Shown: in pieces, positions 1-6,787 of the stretch
How positions within the stretch are numbered: the stretch's first letter is position 1
Layout of the letters: every line of letters begins with the position of its first letter
Source of the DNA: an uncultured Ruminococcus sp.
GTDB taxonomy: Bacteria > Bacillota > Clostridia > Oscillospirales > Acutalibacteraceae
Direction: 5' to 3'
NCBI GenBank assembly: GCA_946055445.1
Contig: CAMGGF010000045.1
Span: forward strand, 1-8,308
Length of the DNA stretch: 8,308 bases
Program-made: the position numbers and the translations under genes
The notes under the pieces: model-generated
Database searches by the model: none
The model's input: the letters and a program-made list of their open reading frames with translations, nothing else
Told to the model about the DNA's origin: nothing

Positions 1-371
1 CCGACACCGGCAGGAAACTCGGTTGCGGAGCGGCGCTGTCTGCTTTGCGGCGCACGGCGGCAAACGGGTTTGCTTTAAATGACTGCATTTCGCTTGACGA
101 ATTGGAAGCGTTGCGCGATGCGGGCAAGGTGCAGGAACACATTTTTTCCGTGGAGCAATGTTTGGCATCCTATCCGTCCATTACGGTGACCGCGCCGCAG
201 GCGGTGCGCTTTCAAAACGGCGGCGAACTGTTTTTGAACCGTATCGGCAATCCGAAAACGGGGCTGTACCGTATGTATGCGCCCGACGGACGGTTTTTGG
301 GGCTCGGCGAAGCGCCCGCAGAGGAGAACGCCGACTGTCTGACGGTAAGGAGGGTGTTTGTAGATGGATAA
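1..371 (+). CDS. truB: tRNA pseudouridine(55) synthase TruB, C-terminal part (5' truncated by window edge)
   Basis: TruB converts uridine 55 in the T-loop of most tRNAs to pseudouridine in the cytosol. The reading frame is open from base 3 with no start codon, so the N-terminal catalytic part (including the catalytic Asp) lies outside the window; 122 residues remain. They begin DTGRKLGCGAALSALRRT, which matches the conserved TruB block that follows the tRNA-binding segment (D-[IT]-G-x-x-LGCGA-x-L-x-x-LRRT-x-x-G-x-F). The rest is the short C-terminal domain typical of Gram-positive TruB, with GELFLNRIG and GLYRMYAPDGRFLGLGE strands. The TTG at base 45 is inside this conserved block and is not a start. 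The gene ends with TAA at 369-371 and overlaps ribF by 8 bases. The truB-ribF order is common in Firmicutes, often after rbfA. Identity is confident; the missing part cannot be judged. Confidence 0.9.
   Translation, partial: DTGRKLGCGAALSALRRTAANGFALNDCISLDELEALRDAGKVQEHIFSVEQCLASYPSITVTAPQAVRFQNGGELFLNRIGNPKTGLYRMYAPDGRFLGLGEAPAEENADCLTVRRVFVDG
347..353 (+). promoter_or_regulatory. Ribosome binding site of ribF, embedded in truB
   Basis: A full AAGGAGG core lies inside the last truB codons, 10 bases before the ATG at 364. It fixes the ribF start. Together with the 8-base overlap it suggests that ribF is translated from the truB message, coupled to or re-initiated after truB. Confidence 0.8.
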
Positions 372-1251
372 ACAACGCGCAATCGCCCTCGGTACATTTG
401 ACGGTCTGCACCGCGGGCATTGGCAGGTGCTCAACGGCACAAAACAGGGTGATTTTACGCCGTCTGTTTTGCTGTTTTCCGAACATCCCGCGTCCGTGCT
501 GGCGAATACCGCGCCGCCCACGCTTTGTACCGCCCAAAAACGCGAAACGCTGTTGGCGGCGGCGGGCATAGAACCCCTGTATGTGGATTTTCGGGAAATT
601 ATGGCGCTGTCTGCGCGCGCGTTTTTTGAAGAAATCCTCATCAAACGCTTTTCGGCAGGGCTTTTATGCTGTGGAGAAAATTATACCTTCGGGAAAGGCA
701 AATCGGGGAATCCCGCGGTTTTGAAAGCCCTGTGCGACGAATACGGCGTGCGCCTTTGCGTTGCCGAAACCGTCACAATCGGCGGTGCACCCGTTTCTTC
801 TACACGAATTCGGCAAGCATTGGCGCAAGGGAAAATCGAAACGGCAAACCGTATGCTCGGCAGACCGTTTTCCTATGCATTCCCTGTGGTGGAAGGGGAT
901 AAGCGCGGCAGAAAACTGCACTTCCCGACGGTGAACCAATTTTTCCCCGACGGCTTTGTGCAGCCGAAATTCGGCGTGTATGCATCCTTTGCCGAAATCG
1001 ACGGCAAGCGCTACCCTGCCGTGACCAATTTCGGCGCGCGCCCGACCATCGGAACAAAAACGGTGCGCAGCGAAACCTATCTTATCGGCTTTTCGGGGGA
1101 TTTGTACGGGCAAAGCCCCGAAATCCAATGGCTTTCTTACTTGCGTCCCGAACGGAAATTTGATACACTTGCCGACTTGCAGGCGGCGATTGCAAACGAT
1201 GCCGCGTGCGCGGAAGAAATTTTCAAAAATACTATTGCAAACAAGATATAA
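364..1251 (+). CDS. ribF: Bifunctional riboflavin kinase / FAD synthetase
   Basis: RibF phosphorylates riboflavin to FMN and then adenylates FMN to FAD, supplying flavin cofactors in the cytosol. At 295 aa the protein is near the usual family length (about 300-315). The N-terminal FAD synthetase (nucleotidyltransferase) domain covers about residues 1-155. It has the GTFDGLHRGH nucleotide-binding motif (10-19, HxGH type), the GENYTFGKGKSGN loop (104-116) and the SSTRIR motif (145-150). The C-terminal riboflavin kinase domain (about 165-295) has GRKLHFPTVN (182-191), with the conserved PTxN whose Thr and Asn bind Mg-ATP, then FGVYASF, NFGARPTIG, and SETYLIGF (236-243) with the conserved Glu 237. 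The usual Gly after the Leu in GRxLGFPTxN is His here (residue 186), a mild deviation. The start is set by AAGGAGG at 347-353. There is no FMN riboswitch in view; expression probably follows truB. Confidence 0.95.
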   Translation: MDKQRAIALGTFDGLHRGHWQVLNGTKQGDFTPSVLLFSEHPASVLANTAPPTLCTAQKRETLLAAAGIEPLYVDFREIMALSARAFFEEILIKRFSAGLLCCGENYTFGKGKSGNPAVLKALCDEYGVRLCVAETVTIGGAPVSSTRIRQALAQGKIETANRMLGRPFSYAFPVVEGDKRGRKLHFPTVNQFFPDGFVQPKFGVYASFAEIDGKRYPAVTNFGARPTIGTKTVRSETYLIGFSGDLYGQSPEIQWLSYLRPERKFDTLADLQAAIANDAACAEEIFKNTIANKI

Positions 1252-1263
1252 ACATTGTAAAAT
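1235..1263 (+). promoter_or_regulatory. Possible sigma-70/SigA promoter for the alcohol dehydrogenase
   Basis: TTGCAA (1235-1240, 4/6 to consensus) and TAAAAT (1258-1263, 5/6) are separated by 17 bases, in the AT-rich end of ribF and the gap after it. Transcription would begin near 1270, about 38 bases before the ATG at 1308. No terminator hairpin is visible after ribF, so read-through from truB-ribF is also possible. The call rests only on match and spacing. Confidence 0.4.
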
Positions 1264-1307
1264 AAATACAGAATTTCCCAAATCTTTTTAAAAGGACGGT
1301 GCTACCT

Positions 1308-2516
1308 ATGTGGGCATTGAAAACCGCGTATTACCGCGCATTCCAAAAAATTATGAAAATCTTTATGATTTTTCTTGACTGGTCCGAGCCGGAATTGCTG
1401 ACCGGCCCCGGCAGTATTAAAAAGCTCCCCGGCGTGATTGCCGATAAGGGCATCAACAATGTGATGATTGTCACCGATAAAGGTTTGATGAACTTACATA
1501 TTCTGGACGGCTTGTTTGAAGAACTGAAAGCCAAAAACATAAACTATGTGGTGTATGACGGCGTACAGCCCAACCCCTCGATTGAAAATATCGAGGAGGC
1601 GCGCGCGATGTTTGTGGAAAACGGCTGTGAGGCGATGATTGCATTTGGCGGCGGCAGTCCGATGGACTGCGCAAAGGCTGCGGCGGCGCGTGTGGTGCGC
1701 CCGAACAAGACTGTTCCGCAAATGCGCGGCGTGATGAAAGTTATGCACAAATTGCCGCCGTTCTTTGCAGTGCCCACCACGGCGGGCACCGGTTCCGAAA
1801 CCACGCTTGCGGCGGTGGTTTCCAACACGCAAACCCACGAAAAATATGCGATTAACGATCCGTGCCTGCGTCCGAAATATGCGGTGCTTGACCCCGAACT
1901 GACAGTCGGCTTGCCGCCGCACATCACTTCCACCACCGGTATGGACGCGCTCACGCACGCGGTTGAAGCCTATATCGGCAAGAGCAATGTGAAATCCACT
2001 TCCGCCTACGCCGAAAAGGCAACCAAACTGATTTTTGAAAATCTCGAAACCGCTTACAATGACGGCAAAAATATTGAGGCGCGCAACAATATGCTGTTAG
2101 CCTCTTTCTATGCCGGTATGGCGTTTACCCGCGCGTATGTCGGCTATGTGCACGCGATTGCGCACAACTTGGGCGGTATGTACGGCATTCCGCACGGCCT
2201 TGCAAACGCGGTGATTTTACCCGTGATTTTGGAAGAATACGGCAGTGCGATTTACGCCCCGCTTGCCCGTCTTGCGGACATTGCAGGCGTCAAAGGCGTC
2301 AGCGAAGCGGACAAAGCCGTGAACTTCATTTTCGAAATCAAGTCGATGAACGCGCGTATGAACATTCCTGCGGGCTTTACGCAAATCAAAGACGAGGATA
2401 TTGACACCATCGTCGAGCGCGCAATGAAAGAGGCACACCCGCTGTACCCCACCCCCGTCATTTTCGACAAAAAACGCCTTTGCGCGATTGTCAAGAAATT
2501 AAAAATCGAAGAATAA
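1308..2516 (+). CDS. Iron-containing alcohol dehydrogenase (group III, NAD(P)-dependent)
   Basis: This is a 402-aa member of the iron-dependent alcohol dehydrogenase family, which interconverts alcohols and aldehydes or ketones with NAD(P)H, usually in fermentation. The Rossmann-type N-terminal domain has IVTDKGL (54-60) and the nucleotide-binding GGGS motif at 114-117 in AFGGGSPMDCAKA. PTTAGTGSE (156-164) is the family's second hallmark. The metal site is visible in the helical C-terminal domain: Asp 213 and His 217 in GMDALTHAVEAYIG, His 282 in the GYVHAIAHNLGG block and His 296 in IPHG. The N-terminus (MWALKTAYYRAFQKIMKIFMIFLDW..PELLTG) is longer than in FucO-type enzymes but resembles a known subfamily that carries such a hydrophobic leader helix. 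An AAAGGA site at 1291-1296 supports ATG 1308; a GTG at 1299 sits too close to it, and ATG 1353 has no ribosome site. Butanol, propanediol and lactaldehyde reductase roles cannot be separated by reading. It appears to be transcribed alone or with truB-ribF. Confidence 0.92.
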   Translation: MWALKTAYYRAFQKIMKIFMIFLDWSEPELLTGPGSIKKLPGVIADKGINNVMIVTDKGLMNLHILDGLFEELKAKNINYVVYDGVQPNPSIENIEEARAMFVENGCEAMIAFGGGSPMDCAKAAAARVVRPNKTVPQMRGVMKVMHKLPPFFAVPTTAGTGSETTLAAVVSNTQTHEKYAINDPCLRPKYAVLDPELTVGLPPHITSTTGMDALTHAVEAYIGKSNVKSTSAYAEKATKLIFENLETAYNDGKNIEARNNMLLASFYAGMAFTRAYVGYVHAIAHNLGGMYGIPHGLANAVILPVILEEYGSAIYAPLARLADIAGVKGVSEADKAVNFIFEIKSMNARMNIPAGFTQIKDEDIDTIVERAMKEAHPLYPTPVIFDKKRLCAIVKKLKIEE

Positions 2517-2527
2517 CCGATTTTTCG

Positions 2528-2567
2528 GCAGTTCGGGTCGCGGCTCGAACTGCTTTTTTTCGTTTTT
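2528..2567 (+). terminator. Intrinsic terminator after the alcohol dehydrogenase
   Basis: GCAGTTCG (2528-2535) pairs perfectly with CGAACTGC (2546-2553), and the stem extends inward by a G-T and a G-C pair. It is followed by seven T (2554-2560) and, after CG, six more T. A further AT-rich inverted repeat, AAAAATCG (2501-2508) with CGATTTTT (2518-2525), spans the stop codon. The site separates the dehydrogenase from the gltX unit. Confidence 0.88.
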
Positions 2568-2590
2568 TGCCTGTTTTACGAAAAAAACAG

Positions 2591-2619
2591 TTGATACTTT
2601 GTCGATTTTCTGCGATAAT
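2591..2619 (+). promoter_or_regulatory. SigA-type promoter of gltX-glnS, with extended -10
   Basis: TTGATA (2591-2596, 5/6) and GATAAT (2614-2619, 5/6) are exactly 17 bases apart. TG at 2611-2612 gives a TGnGATAAT extended -10. The site lies just after a terminator and before a gene, in AT-rich DNA. Transcription would start near 2626, leaving a leader of about 37 bases before the gltX ATG. That is too short for a T-box, so none is expected here. Confidence 0.75.
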
Positions 2620-2662
2620 ATATAGGCATATTTTATACCCTGTTGAGAGGTGCGTCGATACA

Positions 2663-4330
2663 ATGGAAAACACGCAAAAAATTGCGGACCTTTTATTTCC
2701 GCATATTCAGAAAACGCCTGCGGATTTCGAGGCGATGTATCCGCCGCGCAATTTGCCCGAGGGGGCGCGCGTGACGCGTTTTGCACCGAGCCCGACGGGA
2801 TATTTGCATGTCGGCGGTCTGTTCGGCGCGCTGACGGATTATATGGTGGCGCGGCTTTCAAACGGTGTGACCTATTTACGCATTGAAGATACCGACAAAA
2901 AGCGCGAAATCGAGGACGGTGTTTCCGCGATTTTAGAGGGCTTTCAAACCTTCGGCATTGCGTTTGACGAGGGTGTGACGGGCTTCGGCACGGAAAGCGG
3001 CGCATACGGGCCGTACACGCAAAGCAAGCGTGTGGAACTGTACCAAACGATTGCAAAAGATTTGGTGGTGCGCGGCCTTGCATACCCTTGTTTTTGCACG
3101 GCGGACGAACTTGCCGCCCTGCGCGACAAACAGGAAAAAGACGGTGCGCTCATTCGCGGCTATTTCGGCAAATATGCGAAATGCCGTGATTTGACCGACG
3201 CGGAAATCGAAGAAAATATAAAATGCGGCAAACCGTATGTTTTGCGTTTTCGTTCCGACGGCGATGAAAACAAACGCATCATGGTAGAGGATATGGTGCG
3301 CGGCAAAATTGAAATGCCCGAAAATATCATTGACGAAGTGCTGTTAAAGAGCGACGGCGTGCCGACCTACCATTTTGCGCATGTGTGCGACGACCATTTT
3401 ATGCGCACAACGCATATCATTCGCGGCGAGGAGTGGATTCCCTCCACGGCGAAGCACATCGCATTGTTTAAGGCTTGCGGCTTCCGCGTGCCGAAATACG
3501 CACACACGCCGCAGGTGTTGAAAATTGATGAGCAAGACGGCACCAAGCGTAAACTTTCCAAGCGCAAAGACCCCGAAGCGGCGGTTTCCTATTTCGCGGA
3601 AAACGGCTATCCGAAAGAGGCGTTGCTGGAATATTTAATGACGCTCTTAAATTCCAATTTTGAGGATTGGCGGCGCGCAAATCCCGAGGCGGATATTTTC
3701 ACGTTCCCCTTTAATTTGAAAAAAATGAGCGCTTCGGGCGCGTTGTTTGATATGGCGAAACTCCGTGACATCAGCAAAACCGTCATTTCCAAAATGATTG
3801 CTGAAGAAGTGTATACCCGTGCACTTGCGTGGGCGGAAGAATATGATGCGGTGTATGCGGAAATCTTAAAGACGAACCGTGAAAAAGCGGTCGGTATGCT
3901 TTCTCTTGACCGCGGCGGCAAAAAACCGCGCAAAGATATTGCGGCGTTTTCCGAGGTCAAAGGGTATTTCTCTTATATGTACCCCGAATTATACCAAAAA
4001 GACTACACTTTGCCCGAAAATATCGCAAAGGCGGACGCGGCAAAGATTTTAAAAGACTATGCGTCGGTTTACAGCGCGTCTGATGACAAAGACGCATGGT
4101 TTGAAAAAATCAAAGCGCTGTGCGCGCCCAACGGCTTTACGCCGAATGTCAAAGAATATAAAGCAAACCCCGAAGCATTCAAAGGCCATGTGGGCGATGT
4201 GTCCACCGTCATTCGCATTGCGGTGACGGGGCGGCAGAACACCCCCGACCTGTGCACGATTTTGCAACTTTTGGGCGAAGAAACCGTGCAGGCGCGCCTT
4301 GCCGATGCGGCGGCATTTTATCAAGCGTAA
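2663..4330 (+). CDS. gltX: Glutamyl-tRNA synthetase (clostridial type with N-terminal extension)
   Basis: The enzyme charges tRNA-Glu with glutamate using ATP. It is a class I synthetase of 555 aa, longer than the usual 470-490. About 35 residues (including ADLLFPHIQKTPADFEAMYP) precede the HIGH block TRFAPSPTGYLHVGG (38-52); this leader is familiar from a GluRS group common in Clostridia. Other signatures are YLRIEDTDKKRE (71-82), YPCFC (141-145) with Cys 174 in KYAKCRDL as a likely zinc site, IRGEEWIPST (253-262), and the KMSKS-type loop KRKLSKR (295-301). The C-terminal anticodon-binding part ends with RIAVTGRQNTPDL (518-530). The ATG at 2663 follows a GAGAGGTG site (2645-2652). An in-frame opening back to 2480 would overlap the previous gene and the terminator, so it was not used. 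glnS follows 24 bases later, in the same transcript. The tRNA specificity (discriminating or not) cannot be read from the sequence alone. Confidence 0.95.
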   Translation: MENTQKIADLLFPHIQKTPADFEAMYPPRNLPEGARVTRFAPSPTGYLHVGGLFGALTDYMVARLSNGVTYLRIEDTDKKREIEDGVSAILEGFQTFGIAFDEGVTGFGTESGAYGPYTQSKRVELYQTIAKDLVVRGLAYPCFCTADELAALRDKQEKDGALIRGYFGKYAKCRDLTDAEIEENIKCGKPYVLRFRSDGDENKRIMVEDMVRGKIEMPENIIDEVLLKSDGVPTYHFAHVCDDHFMRTTHIIRGEEWIPSTAKHIALFKACGFRVPKYAHTPQVLKIDEQDGTKRKLSKRKDPEAAVSYFAENGYPKEALLEYLMTLLNSNFEDWRRANPEADIFTFPFNLKKMSASGALFDMAKLRDISKTVISKMIAEEVYTRALAWAEEYDAVYAEILKTNREKAVGMLSLDRGGKKPRKDIAAFSEVKGYFSYMYPELYQKDYTLPENIAKADAAKILKDYASVYSASDDKDAWFEKIKALCAPNGFTPNVKEYKANPEAFKGHVGDVSTVIRIAVTGRQNTPDLCTILQLLGEETVQARLADAAAFYQA

Positions 4331-4354
4331 ATTTCCTGTAAAGGAGTTGAAAGT

Positions 4355-6019
4355 ATGGAAGAAAAAGAAACTGTTATGGCTTCCAATTTTATTCACGATT
4401 TTATTGACGAGGATTTGGAAAACGGCGTGTATACCCATGTGCAAACGCGTTTTCCGCCGGAGCCGAACGGCTATTTGCACATCGGCCACGCCAAGGCAAT
4501 TTGCATCAATTTCGGTACCGCGAAAAAATATGGCGGTACCTGCAATTTGCGCTTTGACGACACCAATCCCCAAAAAGAGGATATGGAATATGTCGAGTCC
4601 ATCAGAGAGGACATCAAATGGCTCGGCTTTCAGTGGGACAAGTGCCTGTATGCGTCAAGTTACTTCGATTTTATTTACGAATGCGCTTTGCAACTTATCA
4701 AAGACGGTAAAGCGTATGTGGATGATTTGACCGCCGATGAAATCCGCGAATACCGCGGTACGCTGACAGAGCCCGGCAAAAACAGCCCGTACCGCGACCG
4801 TTCTGTGGAAGAAAATCTCGATTTGTTCCGCCGTATGACCGACGGTGAATTCGAAAACGGCGCGAAAGTTCTGCGCGCGAAAATTGATATGGCGTCGCCC
4901 AACCTCAATATGCGCGACCCCGTTATTTACCGCATCGCGCACATTTCGCATCACCAAACAGGCGACAAATGGTGCGTTTACCCGATGTACGATTTTGCGC
5001 ATCCGCTGTCCGATGCCAAAGAGGGCGTTACCCATTCGCTTTGTTCGTTGGAATTTGAAAACCACCGCCCGCTGTACGATTGGTTCTTGCGCGAGTTGGG
5101 GCTCCCCAATCCCCCGCGCCAAATTGAGTTTGCGCGCTTAAACTTAAACTATTGCTTAACAAGCAAACGCAAGTGCTTGGCGCTTGTCAACGAGGGGATT
5201 GTAGACGGTTGGGACGACCCGCGTATGGTCACTTTAAGCGGTATGCGCCGCAGAGGGTACCCTGCCGCCGCCGTGCGTAATTTCTGCGAAAAAATCGGCG
5301 TTTCCAAAGCCTATTCCGTGGTGGATATGGGGCTTTTGGAGTCCTGCGTGCGGGATGAACTCAACGAAACCGCGCCGCGCGCAATGGCAGTGCTCGAACC
5401 GCTGAAACTGATTATTGACAATTACCCCGAGGGGCAAACCGAAGAACTCGAAATCGAAGTCCACCCCGCCCACCCCGAAATGGGTACGCGCAAAACGGTA
5501 TTTTCAAAAGAACTGTATATCGAGCGCGAAGACTTTATGGTGGAACCGCCGAAAAAGTATTTCCGCCTGTTCCCCGGCAATGAAGTCCGCTTAAAAAGTG
5601 CATTCTTCGTAAAATGCACGGGATATGACACCGACGAAAACGGTGAAGTCACCGCGGTACACTGCACCTATGACCCCGAAAGCCGCGGCGGCAATTCGCC
5701 CGACGGCAGAAAAGTGAAAGGCACAATTCACTGGGTCAGCGCGGTGGACTCCTTCCCCGCAACGGTACATTTGTATGACCGTCTGTTCAACGCCGAAAAC
5801 CCCTCCGACGAAACCAACGGCAGTTTCAAAAACAATTTGAACCCCGATTCGCTGACGGTTTTGAAAGGCTGTCTTATTGAGGGGGGCTTGCGTGACGCGA
5901 ACCCCGGTGATGTGTTCCAGTTTATGCGCAAGGGATATTTCTGTGTTGACAAAAAGTCAAAAAGTGATAGTATAATATTCAACCGCACGGTTGCACTCAA
6001 TTCCTCGTGGGGAAAGTAA
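4355..6019 (+). CDS. glnS: Glutaminyl-tRNA synthetase
   Basis: GlnRS charges tRNA-Gln directly with glutamine; bacteria without it use misacylation plus the GatCAB amidotransferase. The 554-aa length equals that of E. coli GlnS, and blocks match along the whole protein: [15 protein letters not shown] (34-48, HIGH motif), [11 protein letters not shown] (65-75), [12 protein letters not shown] (144-155), [10 protein letters not shown] (212-221), [13 protein letters not shown] (231-243), [18 protein letters not shown] (285-302), and LYDRLF (473-478) in the C-terminal beta-barrel anticodon domains. The KMSKS equivalent reads CLTSKRKC (267-274); the usual VMSKRKL has Met where Thr 269 sits. AAGGAG at 4341-4346, eight bases before ATG 4355, decides the start over the Met at codon 8. 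The gene lies in an operon with gltX. Its last codons carry promoter-like sequence for the next gene. GlnRS is generally held to have entered bacteria from eukaryotes by transfer. Confidence 0.96.
   Translation: MEEKETVMASNFIHDFIDEDLENGVYTHVQTRFPPEPNGYLHIGHAKAICINFGTAKKYGGTCNLRFDDTNPQKEDMEYVESIREDIKWLGFQWDKCLYASSYFDFIYECALQLIKDGKAYVDDLTADEIREYRGTLTEPGKNSPYRDRSVEENLDLFRRMTDGEFENGAKVLRAKIDMASPNLNMRDPVIYRIAHISHHQTGDKWCVYPMYDFAHPLSDAKEGVTHSLCSLEFENHRPLYDWFLRELGLPNPPRQIEFARLNLNYCLTSKRKCLALVNEGIVDGWDDPRMVTLSGMRRRGYPAAAVRNFCEKIGVSKAYSVVDMGLLESCVRDELNETAPRAMAVLEPLKLIIDNYPEGQTEELEIEVHPAHPEMGTRKTVFSKELYIEREDFMVEPPKKYFRLFPGNEVRLKSAFFVKCTGYDTDENGEVTAVHCTYDPESRGGNSPDGRKVKGTIHWVSAVDSFPATVHLYDRLFNAENPSDETNGSFKNNLNPDSLTVLKGCLIEGGLRDANPGDVFQFMRKGYFCVDKKSKSDSIIFNRTVALNSSWGK
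5946..5976 (+). promoter_or_regulatory. Promoter-like element inside the 3' end of glnS
   Basis: A perfect -35 hexamer TTGACA (5946-5951) and a perfect -10 hexamer TATAAT (5971-5976) lie in the last 25 codons of glnS. The 19-base spacer is longer than the best 17. The -35 is the left arm of a TTGAC-AAAAA-GTCAA inverted repeat (5946-5960), which could be chance or a small operator. Transcription would start near 5983, giving a leader of about 53 bases to the ATG at 6036. The stretch is strikingly AT-rich for this gene and encodes a variable part of GlnRS. Confidence 0.55.
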
Positions 6020-6035
6020 AGGAGACCCGACTGTA

Positions 6036-6713
6036 ATGGCAAAGGAAAAACAAATGAAGCAGAATAAAGGGCCAAAAGATATTTTATATCGCGCCGTTAT
6101 GGCGATTTTAGCGGTGTGCGTGCCGATTGCCGCTTATTTTTGCGAGTATATATACACGGTTTTAGAATCGGATATTTTCAAATGGATGGCACAACTCTCC
6201 GGCAACACAACCGACACCGGCGCAACGGAATCGGTTTGGAGTATCAACCGCTTTGTGCAGAAACTTCTGCCGAAATTGGGCGAAAGCGACGGCAACGCAA
6301 CGGCCGTTTGGGAGGCACTTGAACCGATACAAACTGCGCTAATCTGCGTGGCGGTATTCTTTATTTTGGCCATTGTTTTGGCGATTGTGATTTTCTTCTT
6401 TTCGGTATTTTCCAAAAAAAAGACGGTCCCGCTTTGCATTGCGCTCGGCGGCGTGCTGTCTATGATTGCACTCTACATATCCTTTAACGCGGCGACAGCG
6501 CCGATGTTGGACGGTACGATGTCCTTGGCGGCATTTTTCAACACATCTTTCATAACCTCTTTCCTGGCAGGCTTAAATTCGTTCTCGGTCATTCGCCTGA
6601 CGACGGGGTATTTCGTAATGCTGTTCCTGTTTATTGCTATGGTGCTTTGGGCGGGGGCAAATAAGTTGATTGAACTCGGCGACAAACCGCCGAAAGCCGC
6701 AAAAAAAGCATAA
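6036..6713 (+). CDS. Unrecognised four-helix integral membrane protein
   Basis: I do not recognise the family. The 225-aa product starts with a lysine-rich cytoplasmic stretch (MAKEKQMKQNKGPKD). Four hydrophobic segments follow, at about residues 18-40, 99-124, 131-151 and 188-207. A polar outer loop of about 58 residues (41-98, with NTTDTGATES and a LGESDGNATA region) separates helices 1 and 2. A SKKK patch (126-129) separates helices 2 and 3. A partly hydrophobic segment (about 161-180) precedes helix 4 and might be a re-entrant helix. The tail KPPKAAKKA is basic. Charges fit both ends inside. No cleavable signal peptide, catalytic motif or transporter signature is seen. AAAGGAG at 6018-6024, overlapping the glnS stop, supports ATG 6036; an in-frame TTG at 5991 inside glnS has no such support. 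It can be read from the gltX-glnS message and perhaps from the promoter in glnS. A good terminator follows. Confidence 0.8.
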   Translation: MAKEKQMKQNKGPKDILYRAVMAILAVCVPIAAYFCEYIYTVLESDIFKWMAQLSGNTTDTGATESVWSINRFVQKLLPKLGESDGNATAVWEALEPIQTALICVAVFFILAIVLAIVIFFFSVFSKKKTVPLCIALGGVLSMIALYISFNAATAPMLDGTMSLAAFFNTSFITSFLAGLNSFSVIRLTTGYFVMLFLFIAMVLWAGANKLIELGDKPPKAAKKA

Positions 6714-6724
6714 CTGTAAACTGT

Positions 6725-6758
6725 AAAAGCCGCGTGGGAATGTCCGTCGCGGCTTTTT
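6725..6758 (+). terminator. Intrinsic terminator after the membrane protein gene
   Basis: GCCGCG (6729-6734) pairs with CGCGGC (6748-6753). Four A before the stem face the five-T tail (6754-6758), and GGA/TCC can pair inside the loop. It begins 11 bases after the stop codon. AACTGTA is repeated in tandem just before it (6712-6725). It ends only 29 bases before the GH30 start codon, so it may also act as a leader element for that gene. Confidence 0.88.
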
Positions 6759-6787
6759 CTCTATTCCGCATTCAGGGGGGCAAACTT

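Noticed and set aside
364..371. Eight-base overlap of truB and ribF
   Set aside because: Ordinary translational coupling in a common Firmicutes gene pair; both frames are intact.
664..1281. Long open frames on the minus strand, such as 664-1281 and 6761-7393
   Set aside because: They lie antisense to clearly identified genes, contain no recognisable domain, and arise from the codon use of the + strand genes.
2480..2662. Upstream in-frame extension of gltX
   Set aside because: It runs back over the end of the dehydrogenase, the terminator and the promoter, and shows no synthetase-like sequence; ATG 2663 has a ribosome site and the family's expected N-terminus.
2517..2662. Possible T-box or riboswitch before gltX
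   Set aside because: The gap is filled by a terminator and a promoter; the leader after the predicted start is only about 37 bases and has no T-box sequence.
4514..4540. GGTACCGC / GCGGTACC inverted repeat within glnS
   Set aside because: It encodes conserved GlnRS residues, has no T-tract and an 11-base loop; most likely incidental.
5598..5619. GTGCATT / AATGCAC hairpin within glnS
   Set aside because: Short AT-rich stem in the middle of a coding region with no terminator tail.
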